Shown: piece by piece, positions 17,039 through 25,035 of the stretch
How the letters are laid out: the number at the start of each line of letters is the position of its first letter
Position numbering within the stretch: position 1 is the stretch's first letter
Assembly (NCBI GenBank): GCA_937934305.1
Contig: CALHAG010000002.1
Coordinates: 77,263 to 141,262 of the forward strand
DNA: 64,000 nucleotides
Origin: Candidatus Caldarchaeum subterraneum
Lineage (GTDB): Archaea > Thermoproteota > Nitrososphaeria_A > Caldarchaeales > Caldarchaeaceae
Reading direction: 5' to 3'
Notes under the pieces: model-generated
Told to the model about the DNA's origin: nothing
The model's database searches: none
The model's input: only the letters and a program-made list of their open reading frames with translations
Program-made: the position numbers and the translations under genes

Positions 17039-19160
17039 AGAAAGGCGAGACAACCGTCTCATAACCGCGCCGCAGAAATTCTACATAATATTCCTCGTCA
17101 TAATCTCTGCTGCGGAGAAGCTGCAGTGGAACCCCTGCACCGTGTTTAACCACGTAGCTGACCGATTGGCCCGGTGAAACAGAGGCCCCCGCCCGCTTCA
17201 GCATCTTGGCCGCCTCCACATGCTTAACACTCCTGCCATAGCTCTCTAAGGGCCCTGACACGCTCCTCGTCACAGCCAGTTCCTCGACACCCGCTTCGCC
17301 GAGGTAAACCATGCGCAGATACCTCTTGAAAATTTCATGACATTCCTCGAGCTTCTGCGACACATCCCGCGGCGAACAAATCTCAGCCAGCTTGGTGAGA
17401 AGCTCTTGCTGCATCCTACGCACCAGCGGCGGAGTATCTCTTCTCCGCGCCTCAACTCCTCTGCACTTGATTCTGCCGTCGACGTATGCGCCGAAGTATC
17501 TGTTGTTGACGGGTCTTCCGGGGCTGGTGCGGGAGTCGAGGAAAGCTATCCACTTGAACGTGCCCTCATACCCAACCGGCAGCCCCAGCCTCTTCTCCAG
17601 CACCTCACCAAACGCTCTGTAATCCTCCTCCGACGCATCTCTCCGCCAAATCCATAGACAATCGACTATGCCGTGCAGAACCTTGAACCCGTGTTCCTCG
17701 GCGAGCTTGACGCTTCTAAGCAGGGTGTCGCGGGCGAGGGCGCAGACAGCCATGTGCGCCTCCCTGCTTCCGAACTTCGCTTTCTTGTAGCCGAGATAGC
17801 CGAACGATGTGACAAGTATCCACTTCAACGCATCGGCCCGCGCCTTGTAGACCTTGTCACCCCCCTCTTGGTAAAGCCTCTTGTACTCGAGCCTCCGCCG
17901 CAGAGGCTCCTCGATGGCCCGCGGCACTATGCCTCGCCATTTTCCGCAGACGTGGTAGCCGAGCTCCGGTATGTCTTCGCCGCCGCAGCATCGACAGTTC
18001 ACGGTCTCGCCGCTGATGTTGTGCTTCAGCATTAGCATGGGGTAGAGGCTGTGGAAATCCAGCTCCCCGACATTCCAGTAAACACCGGGCTGATGGTCAA
18101 GTATCCACCCTCCTCTATCAGCTCTTAGAAGCTCCTTCCCGGTCATGCATGTGGGCCTGCCGCATTCAACAGGTATCAACACATCGTTGAGAAAAGCTTG
18201 ATGATACTGGAGCGAGGTCATGCAGCGGCCGATGGTGTAACGTGCCGCATCCTGCACCGGTAGCCTAGCGACACGCGCCACCTCCACAACCCCGTGAAGC
18301 CCCGTCTCCCTGTAAAGCATCGAGTTATCCACATCTATGTGAAGCCTTCCACAGAGCCTGTAGCCTGAGTAGCTGTGGTAAACTCTTCCATAGCTCATGT
18401 AGGAGAAGCCTCTGCTCCTGCCACGCGGTTCCTCTTCACGGCCCAGCCTAAGCTCCACGTTGTTGACACGGGCCCTGTAGCGGAGATAGGGCAGAAGAAA
18501 AGAGTCGCCGCCACATGTGACGACAACATCCACGTCAAGGTCGTCGAGAAGCCGCGTCAAACCCGTGAGAACATTTTCCTCACCACCGTCGAGAACAATC
18601 TCCTCACCGCCGCAGACAACTTTCACGTTCTTGATGGGATGGGTGAAACGTGGGAAAGGCGTCGCCGAGTCCACCGTGGCCTCGAGAAAAGCAACGCGGA
18701 GAAAAGAGATGTCGTAGAAAAGTTTGCCCAAATCCTCGGCCGCATAAAGCATGCCGTCTTTTTCCTCAACCGCGGCGGTTGGAGCAAGCCCGTGGCTGTA
18801 GAGGAACTCCTGCGCAGGAGGGAGGTCAACGTTGTAGACACGTATCCCGCGGCATCCCCATCTCTCCTCGACAAAGTCGGCGAGAAAACGCTTTTCCGAA
18901 GGAGGCGTCTCCACCTCCAAGGCATCAACCAAACCCGTCCCCAGAACCTTTTTCACAACCCGTCTAACCACGTAACGCTCTCCAAGAACCCTCTCAACCT
19001 CGGCGAGAACCTCAAGAGGCCCCGCAAAGTAGAGCCGCGGCCACCACCCAACAACCACCCGCACAGCATCAGACCCCCGCCTAACCCAAGCCACCACACC
19101 ATCGTCACGACACCAAACATCGAGAAGAAACCCATCCACACAAACAAGCAAACAAGCCAA
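17004..19160 (-). CDS. B-family DNA polymerase with degenerate active sites (PolB2-like)
   Basis: 718 residues with the PolB domain order. Motif A is intact (ELDFHSLYP, residues 366-374). Motif B reads ALKWILVTSFGYLGY (444-458). Motif C, normally YGDTDS, reads GIVDCLWIW (497-505), so the second, essential Asp is lost. The exonuclease sites are also altered: ExoI D-x-E reads FLE (158-160) and ExoII reads CGGDSFLLPY without the second Asp. This pattern resembles the archaeal PolB2 group, reported as partly inactivated. Start TTG 19160; a leaderless GTG at 19139, 28 bases after GATTTATC, is an alternative. Role could be structural, in translesion repair, or none. Confidence 0.88.
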   Translation of the reverse strand: MACLLVCVDGFLLDVWCRDDGVVAWVRRGSDAVRVVVGWWPRLYFAGPLEVLAEVERVLGERYVVRRVVKKVLGTGLVDALEVETPPSEKRFLADFVEERWGCRGIRVYNVDLPPAQEFLYSHGLAPTAAVEEKDGMLYAAEDLGKLFYDISFLRVAFLEATVDSATPFPRFTHPIKNVKVVCGGEEIVLDGGEENVLTGLTRLLDDLDVDVVVTCGGDSFLLPYLRYRARVNNVELRLGREEEPRGRSRGFSYMSYGRVYHSYSGYRLCGRLHIDVDNSMLYRETGLHGVVEVARVARLPVQDAARYTIGRCMTSLQYHQAFLNDVLIPVECGRPTCMTGKELLRADRGGWILDHQPGVYWNVGELDFHSLYPMLMLKHNISGETVNCRCCGGEDIPELGYHVCGKWRGIVPRAIEEPLRRRLEYKRLYQEGGDKVYKARADALKWILVTSFGYLGYKKAKFGSREAHMAVCALARDTLLRSVKLAEEHGFKVLHGIVDCLWIWRRDASEEDYRAFGEVLEKRLGLPVGYEGTFKWIAFLDSRTSPGRPVNNRYFGAYVDGRIKCRGVEARRRDTPPLVRRMQQELLTKLAEICSPRDVSQKLEECHEIFKRYLRMVYLGEAGVEELAVTRSVSGPLESYGRSVKHVEAAKMLKRAGASVSPGQSVSYVVKHGAGVPLQLLRSRDYDEEYYVEFLRRGYETVVSPFSTLLQRSWEAP

Positions 19161-19479
19161 GATAAATCATGAGAGAGCATCGCGAAAATGCGGCACCAAC
19201 CTTTATCATAGATTCCCTGTATGTCTTGAAGTTAAGCATAATCAGGGGGTAACGGATGTTCACGATGTCTCTTCATCAGGTTTGTTTTAAAGGATGCAGA
19301 GAATATTTGAGCGTTGTCTGGCCGAGAAAACCATCCGCCTAAAGCCATAACACACGGTTAAGTAGGCTGGGGAGAACCTTCTAAGCTGGGGGTCGTGAGT
19401 CAGACCTTTACAGTAGGCGGCCGGTAGGTTTCAAGTCCCACCCGGGCCCAATAGCCTACAACATCATATTGGTCGTTGT
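19161..19479. other. Gene-free stretch at the left edge of the accessory region
   Basis: 319 bases without a supportable gene. GATTTATC next to the polymerase start may be its TATA box. The segment 19418-19450 folds as a GC-rich hairpin (GGCCGGTAGG against CCCACCCGGGCC) around TTTCAAGT and resembles the T arm and acceptor end of a tRNA, but the T-loop has one base too many and there is no matching 5' half. It may be a decayed tRNA end or attachment site, or a terminator of the minus-strand clamp gene. Confidence 0.4.
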
Positions 19480-20259
19480 TTATTCTATTCTTGGTGCTTG
19501 GTATATTGTTAATAAGATATCCTTTATCTTAGCTCTAATAGCCATAGGAGCTGGCTTATTACTACCATGGGTATAGAAGCTTAGAGTAACCCCCATACAA
19601 CCAAACCTGTCAAGACCTTTAACACTCTCATAGATATACCCGAATGTGAAACATTGCCTATCCAAATAACCCCATCCAGGAGCTTTGACCACCTTCTCCA
19701 TATTATCGTCCCAAACCTTTAAAACCCCATCATGATAACTAAACCTGACATAGTCATAGTTGTTTGTGAAGATAGCTAATATGGATAGAAGCTCTTTTGT
19801 TGGGATTTTGACCTCTGCGCATCTATTATGCTCAATATCCCATACAAGCTCCTCAACCTTCAAACCAGCATCATTCTCCCTATAAACAACCATATCACCA
19901 TACCTAATCACCCCAATCTGAGAAAAATCATAGACAAGAGGTGTGTCTGATTTGATGCTTCTAAGGGCTTTAAGAGCGTTCTCAAGGTTTAAAAGACCTA
20001 ACGGAGGCTCAACAACAGGGTTCTCAAAAACCCCGTCAACGGTTAAACGGACACAGGTAACATGGGTAGGGCTTAAAACGGCGCTGTTTAAAACACCATT
20101 CCTCACATAAACCCCGAAATTATCGAAATAATGCGAGCGTAGCATCTTGAAAAACGCCTTAAGCCTTGAGGCTGGCATAGCTATACGCAACGGCTTAACC
20201 TCAACCCTCTCAACAGCATCCATCTCAACCCTCTCAAGAAACATATCCAAGCTTGTCAT
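19480..20259 (-). CDS. Divergent PCNA-like sliding clamp
   Basis: 259 residues, the normal PCNA length. The two-domain pattern is visible: an N-terminal helix-strand unit (RIAMPASRLKAFFKMLR), a central connector, and the C-terminal strand ending TIYQAPRIE, very like the YLAPR-(V/I)-E end of archaeal PCNA. It is clearly diverged from housekeeping PCNA. As a clamp it would tether a polymerase or nuclease. It is the first gene of the accessory region and has its own GGCC-TATA promoter. Confidence 0.72.
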   Translation of the reverse strand: MTSLDMFLERVEMDAVERVEVKPLRIAMPASRLKAFFKMLRSHYFDNFGVYVRNGVLNSAVLSPTHVTCVRLTVDGVFENPVVEPPLGLLNLENALKALRSIKSDTPLVYDFSQIGVIRYGDMVVYRENDAGLKVEELVWDIEHNRCAEVKIPTKELLSILAIFTNNYDYVRFSYHDGVLKVWDDNMEKVVKAPGWGYLDRQCFTFGYIYESVKGLDRFGCMGVTLSFYTHGSNKPAPMAIRAKIKDILLTIYQAPRIE

Positions 20260-20280
20260 GGCTAAACCATCTTATCCAAA

Positions 20281-20300
20281 GTATTTAACCGACTTAGGCC
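20281..20300 (-). promoter_or_regulatory. GGCC-TATA promoter of the clamp gene
   Basis: GGCCTAAGTC then GGTTAAATAC on the minus strand. The TATA centre is 26 bases before the ATG at 20259, so the message is leaderless. Same layout as the other accessory-region promoters. Confidence 0.75.
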
Positions 20301-20361
20301 AACAAGGGAATGTAACTATCTCCTCATAAGAACGCTGGTCTTCATACAACCTTCAAAAACC

Positions 20362-21000
20362 TTATCCCTGACCATTATTGTTCGGCTCTTCCTCATTTTC
20401 GTCAAAATCGAAATCATACCGCTTAACATCCCCTCTTCTCTTTCTCGGCTTCTCTCTTAGTTTAAGACCACACATAGGGCAGTAAGGCTTCTCAAGCTTG
20501 AGCTGAAAAGCGGTAAGACAATGGGAGCAAAAACCATGACCTTTTCTATAGAAAGGCTGTCTCGACGCTGGATAGAAAAAGGCAAGCTTCTCGTCAGGCT
20601 TATAAGACATACACAGCATATTATCCTCAACCCATAAATCAACCCTGATACGGTTGCCGTCCCAGCCGTTGAACAGGCCAGCATATTGGCTCGGTATCCT
20701 AAGCCTCAGCCCCGCTGTCGTGTCGTAACGGCCCGTAAACCTCTCCCCCCTCACAACCGCTATATAATCGCCCTTCGGAGGTAACTCAAATTCCTTAAAA
20801 ACACGGATAGGTAGCTTAAGCCTCAAAGTGCCAGACGCTTCATGTATAATCCTCGCCTCCATGCCTTCAAGAACCTTCTTAGGCGAAAAATCATCAATAC
20901 GGCTATTCATAGCATTCTCTTTTCCATGAAACGATAAAGGCTTTGCCTGAACATCTTCATCAGGTTTGGGTGGCTGAAAATCCTCTTCACGACCGTTCAT
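20362..21000 (-). CDS. Zinc-ribbon protein with AbrB-like repeats
   Basis: 212 residues. After a polar N-terminus (1-50) come two segments that resemble AbrB/SpoVT swapped-hairpin strands (LRLKLPIRVFKEFELPPKGD and LRIPSQYAGLFNGWDGNRIR), then a zinc ribbon (FCSHC...YCPMCG) with a basic tail (REKPRKRRG) and an acidic C-terminus. The ribbon plus basic tail recurs in four other small genes here (37.2, 37.9, 38.4, 56.4 kb). DNA or RNA binding is inferred. CTTTTATAATT about 27 bases before the ATG is a plain TATA box without GGCC. Confidence 0.7.
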   Translation of the reverse strand: MNGREEDFQPPKPDEDVQAKPLSFHGKENAMNSRIDDFSPKKVLEGMEARIIHEASGTLRLKLPIRVFKEFELPPKGDYIAVVRGERFTGRYDTTAGLRLRIPSQYAGLFNGWDGNRIRVDLWVEDNMLCMSYKPDEKLAFFYPASRQPFYRKGHGFCSHCLTAFQLKLEKPYCPMCGLKLREKPRKRRGDVKRYDFDFDENEEEPNNNGQG

Positions 21001-21198
21001 AGCTTATTCTACTTGATGAAATTATAAAAGCGTTAAACAATCTCTGAAAACCAGAAATTCTGGCTCTCCACGGCTTAGAAAGCCAAAATACCTCAAAAAA
21101 CCATGTCATAAACACTTTGGCCACAAAAATGCAAAATTTCGCCACTACCTGGCGTAAATCGTCGAAATAAAAACAAGGAGTTTAGCGAAAGCCATACT

Positions 21199-21669
21199 TC
21201 ATACCTCACTCTCCGTCGTCTTCGCCTTCTCCTCGATAAGGTCTGCGATACGTTTCAGGAAATCAGCATCGCTCTCATCCAAGGTCATCCAGCTCTCCAT
21301 CGGAGGAATGAAACGTAGCTCGTAATAATGTAGAAAAGGCATCATACCACCCTTGAAAAACACCCTCAGCTTGAACCCTCTCTTCTCTCCAGCCAACCTA
21401 AGCCACCTCGTTATCCTGCGGTCTGGACAAACAAATTTCCGAGCCAGCCCTTGTCTCTCAACCTCGTCCAGCCTCTCCATGGCCGCGTCTCTCAAATCAG
21501 GGCTTCTGAGGAAAACCAGCAGACAACGGCACCCATCCGTGGCAAACATAAACCATAGATGCGGATGGTTATCAGTCGTGGCGGTAACAACCTCCAAAAA
21601 CGGCGTATCATTAGAAATTCCTGTTCTCACATCCCTTATAGCGTTCACATCACAGAGCAAGGAAACCAC
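21199..21669 (-). CDS. Unknown protein
   Basis: 156 residues, not recognised. A globular alpha/beta protein with WFMFATDGCRCLLVFL in the first half and an acidic helical C-terminus (DADFLKRIADLIEEKAK). No clear catalytic motif. Its start overlaps the 3' end of the 21.6 kb gene, indicating one operon. The 198 bases downstream of the 20.4 kb gene start hold nothing I can support beyond its promoter. Confidence 0.65.
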   Translation of the reverse strand: MVSLLCDVNAIRDVRTGISNDTPFLEVVTATTDNHPHLWFMFATDGCRCLLVFLRSPDLRDAAMERLDEVERQGLARKFVCPDRRITRWLRLAGEKRGFKLRVFFKGGMMPFLHYYELRFIPPMESWMTLDESDADFLKRIADLIEEKAKTTESEV

Positions 21670-21887
21670 CTCTCTACCTCACTATTATAGGGCAGAAAAT
21701 CCTCAACATCCTTACCCGCCATCATAGCCCAAAGCCTGAAATACAACACGAAATTCAGAAGCCTTCCATAGCTGGGCCGCTCCCTCAACCCGTCCAACTT
21801 CAGCAACAATTGAACAGGCATGTCGTTGCTAAATCTTCTCCACACTTCTTCACACCAATCCTGAACCGAACGCTGATGAACGCTCAT
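21645..21887 (-). CDS. Unknown small protein
   Basis: 80 residues, mostly helical with several Trp (WCEEVWRRF, LWAMMAG). Not recognised. Promoter at 21909-21928 places the ATG at the leaderless distance. It overlaps the next minus-strand gene. Confidence 0.6.
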   Translation of the reverse strand: MSVHQRSVQDWCEEVWRRFSNDMPVQLLLKLDGLRERPSYGRLLNFVLYFRLWAMMAGKDVEDFLPYNSEVERWFPCSVM

Positions 21888-21908
21888 GTCTGAAACATCT
21901 CAACCTAA

Positions 21909-21928
21909 GAATAAAAACAGAAAAGGCC
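21909..21928 (-). promoter_or_regulatory. GGCC-TATA promoter of the 21.9 kb operon
   Basis: GGCC at 21925-21928 followed on the minus strand by CTGTTTTTATTC (21909-21920), centred 27 bases before the ATG at 21887. Confidence 0.6.
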
Positions 21929-21964
21929 TGCCCAGTATTTGTCGGCCTTCACCAATTCAGACAT

Positions 21965-21984
21965 GGCCTTAAATAATTAAATCC
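21965..21984 (+). promoter_or_regulatory. GGCC-TATA promoter of the 22.0 kb gene
   Basis: GGCCTTAAAT then AATTAAATCC on the plus strand; TATA centre 26-27 bases before the ATG at 22006. Same design on the opposite strand to most neighbours. Confidence 0.75.
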
Positions 21985-22005
21985 ATCCAAGGCATAGCGT
22001 ATTGT

Positions 22006-22449
22006 ATGTTGTCATACGTGGCCGCAATGCTATACGCACACGTCCTCAGAGACCATGCACCGCCCTCTCCCCCAATAACGATATCAATTGATGCTTTCAA
22101 GGCTTATGTCAAGGAACTTGGCGTAATTGACATGATAGGTGAGGAGGAGGTTGAGCCGTATCTGAGCATGCTCGCTAAACTCGGATTTATTGAAAAATAT
22201 GAAAACAACAAGATAACGATACATGAGGAGGGCTGGGAGCTACTCAACTCTCATTGGTTTGAACTTAGAAAGTCATGGCTGAGGAAAATAAGTATCGTTA
22301 ATGAATTGTTGTCTAAGATTGAGGACAGCCTTACAGTAAGTCGGGGCTCACCGAATAGGGCGGGAGAAAACACCGTAAAATTAGTTCTGACCGCGCCACC
22401 CACAGCATCTATGACGATTGTATTCATGTTCGACACCTCAGGCCGCTAA
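22006..22449 (+). CDS. Probable winged-helix protein
   Basis: 147 residues. The segment 35-80 (IDMIGEEEVEPYLSMLAKLGFIEKYENNKITI) has the helix-helix-wing rhythm of a winged helix, followed by helical RKSWLRKISIVNELLSKIED. Could be a DNA-binding regulator of the element; family not recognised. Convergent and overlapping by 12 bases with the 22.4 kb gene. Confidence 0.6.
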   Translation: MLSYVAAMLYAHVLRDHAPPSPPITISIDAFKAYVKELGVIDMIGEEEVEPYLSMLAKLGFIEKYENNKITIHEEGWELLNSHWFELRKSWLRKISIVNELLSKIEDSLTVSRGSPNRAGENTVKLVLTAPPTASMTIVFMFDTSGR

Positions 22450-22800
22450 ACTCCTTGAATACATGAGAAGAGCGTTTTCAAAAAACCGTCTCTGCTCATT
22501 TGTAAGAGCTATCTCTGTGATGATGTGGTTATCAAGGTTATCATTTGAGAAAACGGCGACGTAAAAAACACCAGAAGACGCCACCGCCATCAACCACTCC
22601 TCTACATCTTCGAAAACCCCTAAATATTCTTCGCTGGAATGAAGCAGAACCCTGACGAGGAGCCTTCCATCAAACATGAAATTGCAACAATGAGGGGTTT
22701 CAACCTTTTCCACAAAAACTACTATACACGGGCGCCCACGTATTACTGCGAGTTTAATATCACTCTTGGGGAACGACGACAAGCTCCACCACCTCTCCAT
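22438..22800 (-). CDS. Unknown protein
   Basis: 120 residues from ATG 22800, not recognised. Mixed alpha/beta, with PCIVVFVEKVETPHCCNFMF. The start overlaps the preceding mini-gene by 41 bases, so a later TTG near 22782 is possible. Confidence 0.55.
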   Translation of the reverse strand: MERWWSLSSFPKSDIKLAVIRGRPCIVVFVEKVETPHCCNFMFDGRLLVRVLLHSSEEYLGVFEDVEEWLMAVASSGVFYVAVFSNDNLDNHIITEIALTNEQRRFFENALLMYSRSLAA

Positions 22801-22858
22801 CCCTCATAAATTTCTTCAAAGCTTCAGGCTTTGAAGAAACACGGTAAACTGTTTTCAT
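22760..22858 (-). CDS. 32-residue mini-protein
   Basis: Starts MKTVYRVSSKPEALKKF and ends VVELVVVPQE. Supported mainly by position: a GGCC-TATA promoter lies exactly 27 bases before its ATG, and the next gene overlaps its 3' end. Function unknown. Confidence 0.5.
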   Translation of the reverse strand: MKTVYRVSSKPEALKKFMRDGEVVELVVVPQE

Positions 22859-22880
22859 ACCTGCTTCTAAACCCGCTAAA

Positions 22881-22899
22881 CATTTAAACAGCTCAGGCC
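22881..22899 (-). promoter_or_regulatory. GGCC-TATA promoter of the 22.9 kb mini-gene
   Basis: GGCCTGAGC then TGTTTAAATG on the minus strand, 27 bases (centre) before ATG 22858. It lies just inside the end of the upstream gene region. Confidence 0.7.
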
Positions 22900-23259
22900 T
22901 CATTCTTCAACCAAACCCGTCCGAGGACGCATTTGGAGTGCTTCGCTGATATGCATGTATGTATAACTGTTGAAGCTGAGGCTCTGCCCCCGATTTATCA
23001 TATGTGATTTATTCAATTCAGAGGCTTTCTTCTCCGCTTCGTCCTGGGTGTAAGCGGTGTCCACAACCGTAAACTCACGCATGTAACCGTTGTCAAACTC
23101 CTGAAGGACGAGGTAAAAGCTATGGCTGTCGCATACGACAGCACCCATATCGCTTAAATAAATTGCTTGTTTACCGACAAGCGGTTTAGAACATAGAAGG
23201 CATGAGCCATAGCGGGCTGTGATGCTGTAAACTCTCGGAGGCTTCAAATAATACCTCAT
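22900..23259 (-). CDS. Small metal-binding-like protein
   Basis: 119 residues. SCLLCSKPLVGK with a later VVCDSHSF gives a CX2C...CX2H arrangement, so a single zinc site is likely in the first half; the C-terminal half (TQDEAEKKASELNKS) is helical. Overlaps the upstream gene by four bases. Function unknown. Confidence 0.6.
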   Translation of the reverse strand: MRYYLKPPRVYSITARYGSCLLCSKPLVGKQAIYLSDMGAVVCDSHSFYLVLQEFDNGYMREFTVVDTAYTQDEAEKKASELNKSHMINRGQSLSFNSYTYMHISEALQMRPRTGLVEE

Positions 23260-23483
23260 TCAGCCTCATCCTCGTCTACACAGTGTTCCACTACTTTTGA
23301 GCCTGCTCTGCTCATCTGCTCGTAAAGCCAATCCTCAACAGCCTCGTATTGCGCCCGATACTTCTCAAATACATGGTCAGCCCTCGGGTCTGATACACAG
23401 TCTCCACATACATAGAAAATCAGCTCAATCTCGAAATCAAATTTCTCTTTCTTACCGCAAACCTCACATTTATACACACTCAT
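23256..23483 (-). CDS. Small zinc-finger protein
   Basis: 75 residues with CEVCGKKE near the start and VCGDC near residue 27, a treble-clef or ribbon type zinc site, then an acidic helical tail ending EDEAE. Leaderless from the promoter at 23505-23524. Confidence 0.65.
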   Translation of the reverse strand: MSVYKCEVCGKKEKFDFEIELIFYVCGDCVSDPRADHVFEKYRAQYEAVEDWLYEQMSRAGSKVVEHCVDEDEAE

Positions 23484-23504
23484 GCCAACAAATTGTCAAG
23501 CCAT

Positions 23505-23524
23505 GTATTTAATCGGATGAGGCC
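23505..23524 (-). promoter_or_regulatory. GGCC-TATA promoter of the 23.5 kb operon
   Basis: GGCCTCATCC then GATTAAATAC on the minus strand, centred 26 bases before ATG 23483. It overlaps the stop codon of the upstream gene. This copy is close to the consensus. Confidence 0.8.
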
Positions 23525-23736
23525 CCCGCATGTTTTCTATCCATAAAATCACGAATTAAAAGCTCTCTATGACCGCATTTAGGACATTCATAGTCAATAG
23601 GTTCACAATCTACATCCTCAACATAGCTTGGCTGAATATTCGGCGATGGAAAGACCTTGAAAATTTTGACCACGGAGAGATGCTCTAACAAATATGTAAG
23701 CTTCTCTCCACAGCCTGGACACTTAAACCTCGCCAC
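23509..23736 (-). CDS. Small zinc-ribbon protein
   Basis: 75 residues. Two Cys pairs, CPGCGEKL at the start and YECPKCGHREL at about residue 52, make a rubredoxin-type zinc ribbon; the stretch between is about 40 residues. Possibly a nucleic-acid or transcription adaptor. Start overlaps the end of the 23.7 kb gene. Confidence 0.65.
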   Translation of the reverse strand: MARFKCPGCGEKLTYLLEHLSVVKIFKVFPSPNIQPSYVEDVDCEPIDYECPKCGHRELLIRDFMDRKHAGASSD

Positions 23737-24706
23737 CTACTCCCCCCTCTTTCTGTCTCAAATAAGACAGGAGCGCGTCATCTACAAACACGTCATAGAA
23801 CCCTTTAATCTCGCTACTGCGCTTAACCACATGAGGCACCCCGCGGAAATCAAGGAAATGCGACAACTCCTTGGCATGAAGCCGCGACAACGTATATTTC
23901 CTTCCCTCGCCTCTCTCCAGAGCTTCCATGCGTTTTTTAAGGATGCTGAAAAGCCTAAGCCATAGAAGCGCCATTCCTTTGACATATCTGTAATCGTCTC
24001 CATAGTATAGCCCTTGTTTGTAGCATTCCTCGATAACCTTCAACTTTCTCTTCATGTGTCTGATTGCTTTATGAACCGTCCCGTGGTCAATAAGGGCGAC
24101 AACATATGCCTGCATCAACGGCATCCTCGGCCACGGCGCAGTAGAGTGGACATACGGTATCTTCCCCGCTAAAGCCTTCTCGATAAGGGGCACAACCTCT
24201 TTTCTATGCCTCTCTGCACCTATTCCACGGTAATCATGTAAAATGTCTCCTATAATCGCCTTGACATCAACGTCTCGTATAACCAACTTCTCGTATATGT
24301 CGGACTCAAGGACGACCTCGTAGTGATAAGCATCTATTATCTTCGCGATAACCCCCCAACGATTATGGTGCTGAGAAAGCTCAGGGTCAAAACATCCATT
24401 AATTTTGATTACTGTTCCGACACGGTATCCGAGCCTTCCCCTTTCCTTAGCAACCGTGTAGGCTTCGGGGCCTCCGAGTATCTCTTGTAAAAAGCCTCCT
24501 TCGGGGAGCTTTCCTGTAAGCTGTGAGGGGCTAAGCTTCAGACCATCTTTGGTCTTGACTTTGCCAGCGAGAACGTCTTCGAGAAAGGCCTCGATAGGCT
24601 TCTCTTTATCAGAGTAGAACTGCTGGACGTATTCGAGCCGCTCAACGGGTAGCCGAACATTTAGGCTTGCAGATGGTTTAGCTGGGACAAAAACCTCCGC
24701 ATCCAT
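23723..24706 (-). CDS. Unknown 327-residue protein
   Basis: Not recognised. The N-terminal third has a short repeat-like strand region (VGTVIKINGCFDPE...VIAKIIDAYHYEVVLESD), the middle and C-terminal parts are helical and basic (HMKRKLKVIEECYKQGLYYG). A search by eye for integrase, primase or nuclease residues found none. It heads the zinc-protein run and follows the 24.7 kb gene by 40 bases. Confidence 0.65.
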   Translation of the reverse strand: MDAEVFVPAKPSASLNVRLPVERLEYVQQFYSDKEKPIEAFLEDVLAGKVKTKDGLKLSPSQLTGKLPEGGFLQEILGGPEAYTVAKERGRLGYRVGTVIKINGCFDPELSQHHNRWGVIAKIIDAYHYEVVLESDIYEKLVIRDVDVKAIIGDILHDYRGIGAERHRKEVVPLIEKALAGKIPYVHSTAPWPRMPLMQAYVVALIDHGTVHKAIRHMKRKLKVIEECYKQGLYYGDDYRYVKGMALLWLRLFSILKKRMEALERGEGRKYTLSRLHAKELSHFLDFRGVPHVVKRSSEIKGFYDVFVDDALLSYLRQKEGGVGGEV

Positions 24707-24745
24707 AAGTTATCCAACCCTAGCCAAACTACCTTCCTGTTTTAT

Positions 24746-24970
24746 TCAATCAGCAACGACAATCTCCAGCACTTCTCCAGTGAGAAGCTTCTTCAAACTC
24801 TCCAACTCCCTTTGTGCCTTTGGAGAAAGCGACTGAAAAACCTCTTCGTCGAGGTAAACGGGTATTGTGCTACTGCTTGTCTCTAACTCGAGAAGCTCCT
24901 GAGCAACGTCATCACTCACCTCGCATACTTTCTTCCATTCAATCAAATAAACCGCCCTCGTCTTTACCAT
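24746..24970 (-). CDS. Unknown small protein
   Basis: 74 residues from ATG 24970, GGTGA about eight bases upstream; a GTG nine bases earlier is possible. Acidic and helical (DDVAQELLELE, AQRELESLKKLL). Not recognised. Confidence 0.55.
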   Translation of the reverse strand: MVKTRAVYLIEWKKVCEVSDDVAQELLELETSSSTIPVYLDEEVFQSLSPKAQRELESLKKLLTGEVLEIVVAD

Positions 24971-25014
24971 ATCGTTCACCTACCCTTTCATCACAGGTAT
25001 AGACCTCTCTCATA

Positions 25015-25033
25015 CATTTAATCCCATGAGGCC
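25015..25033 (-). promoter_or_regulatory. GGCC-TATA promoter of the 24.9 kb operon
   Basis: GGCCTCATG then GGATTAAATG on the minus strand. The TATA is centred about 50 bases before ATG 24970, so this message should have a leader of roughly 20 bases, matching the Shine-Dalgarno-like GGTGA. Confidence 0.7.
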
Positions 25034-25035
25034 AG

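Noticed and set aside
18375-19172. A 265-residue plus-strand frame over the polymerase gene
   Set aside because: Complement of coding sequence with GC-rich third positions; composition is typical of a shadow frame.
19376-19450. A complete tRNA gene on the plus strand
   Set aside because: Only the 3' end looks like a tRNA. The T-loop has an extra base, the T-stem to acceptor distance is off by one, and no 5' acceptor or anticodon arm can be paired upstream.
23723-24706. A tyrosine recombinase or integrase for the unit
   Set aside because: I looked for the R...H-x-x-R...Y pattern in this and the other large unknown proteins and did not find it in proper order and spacing.
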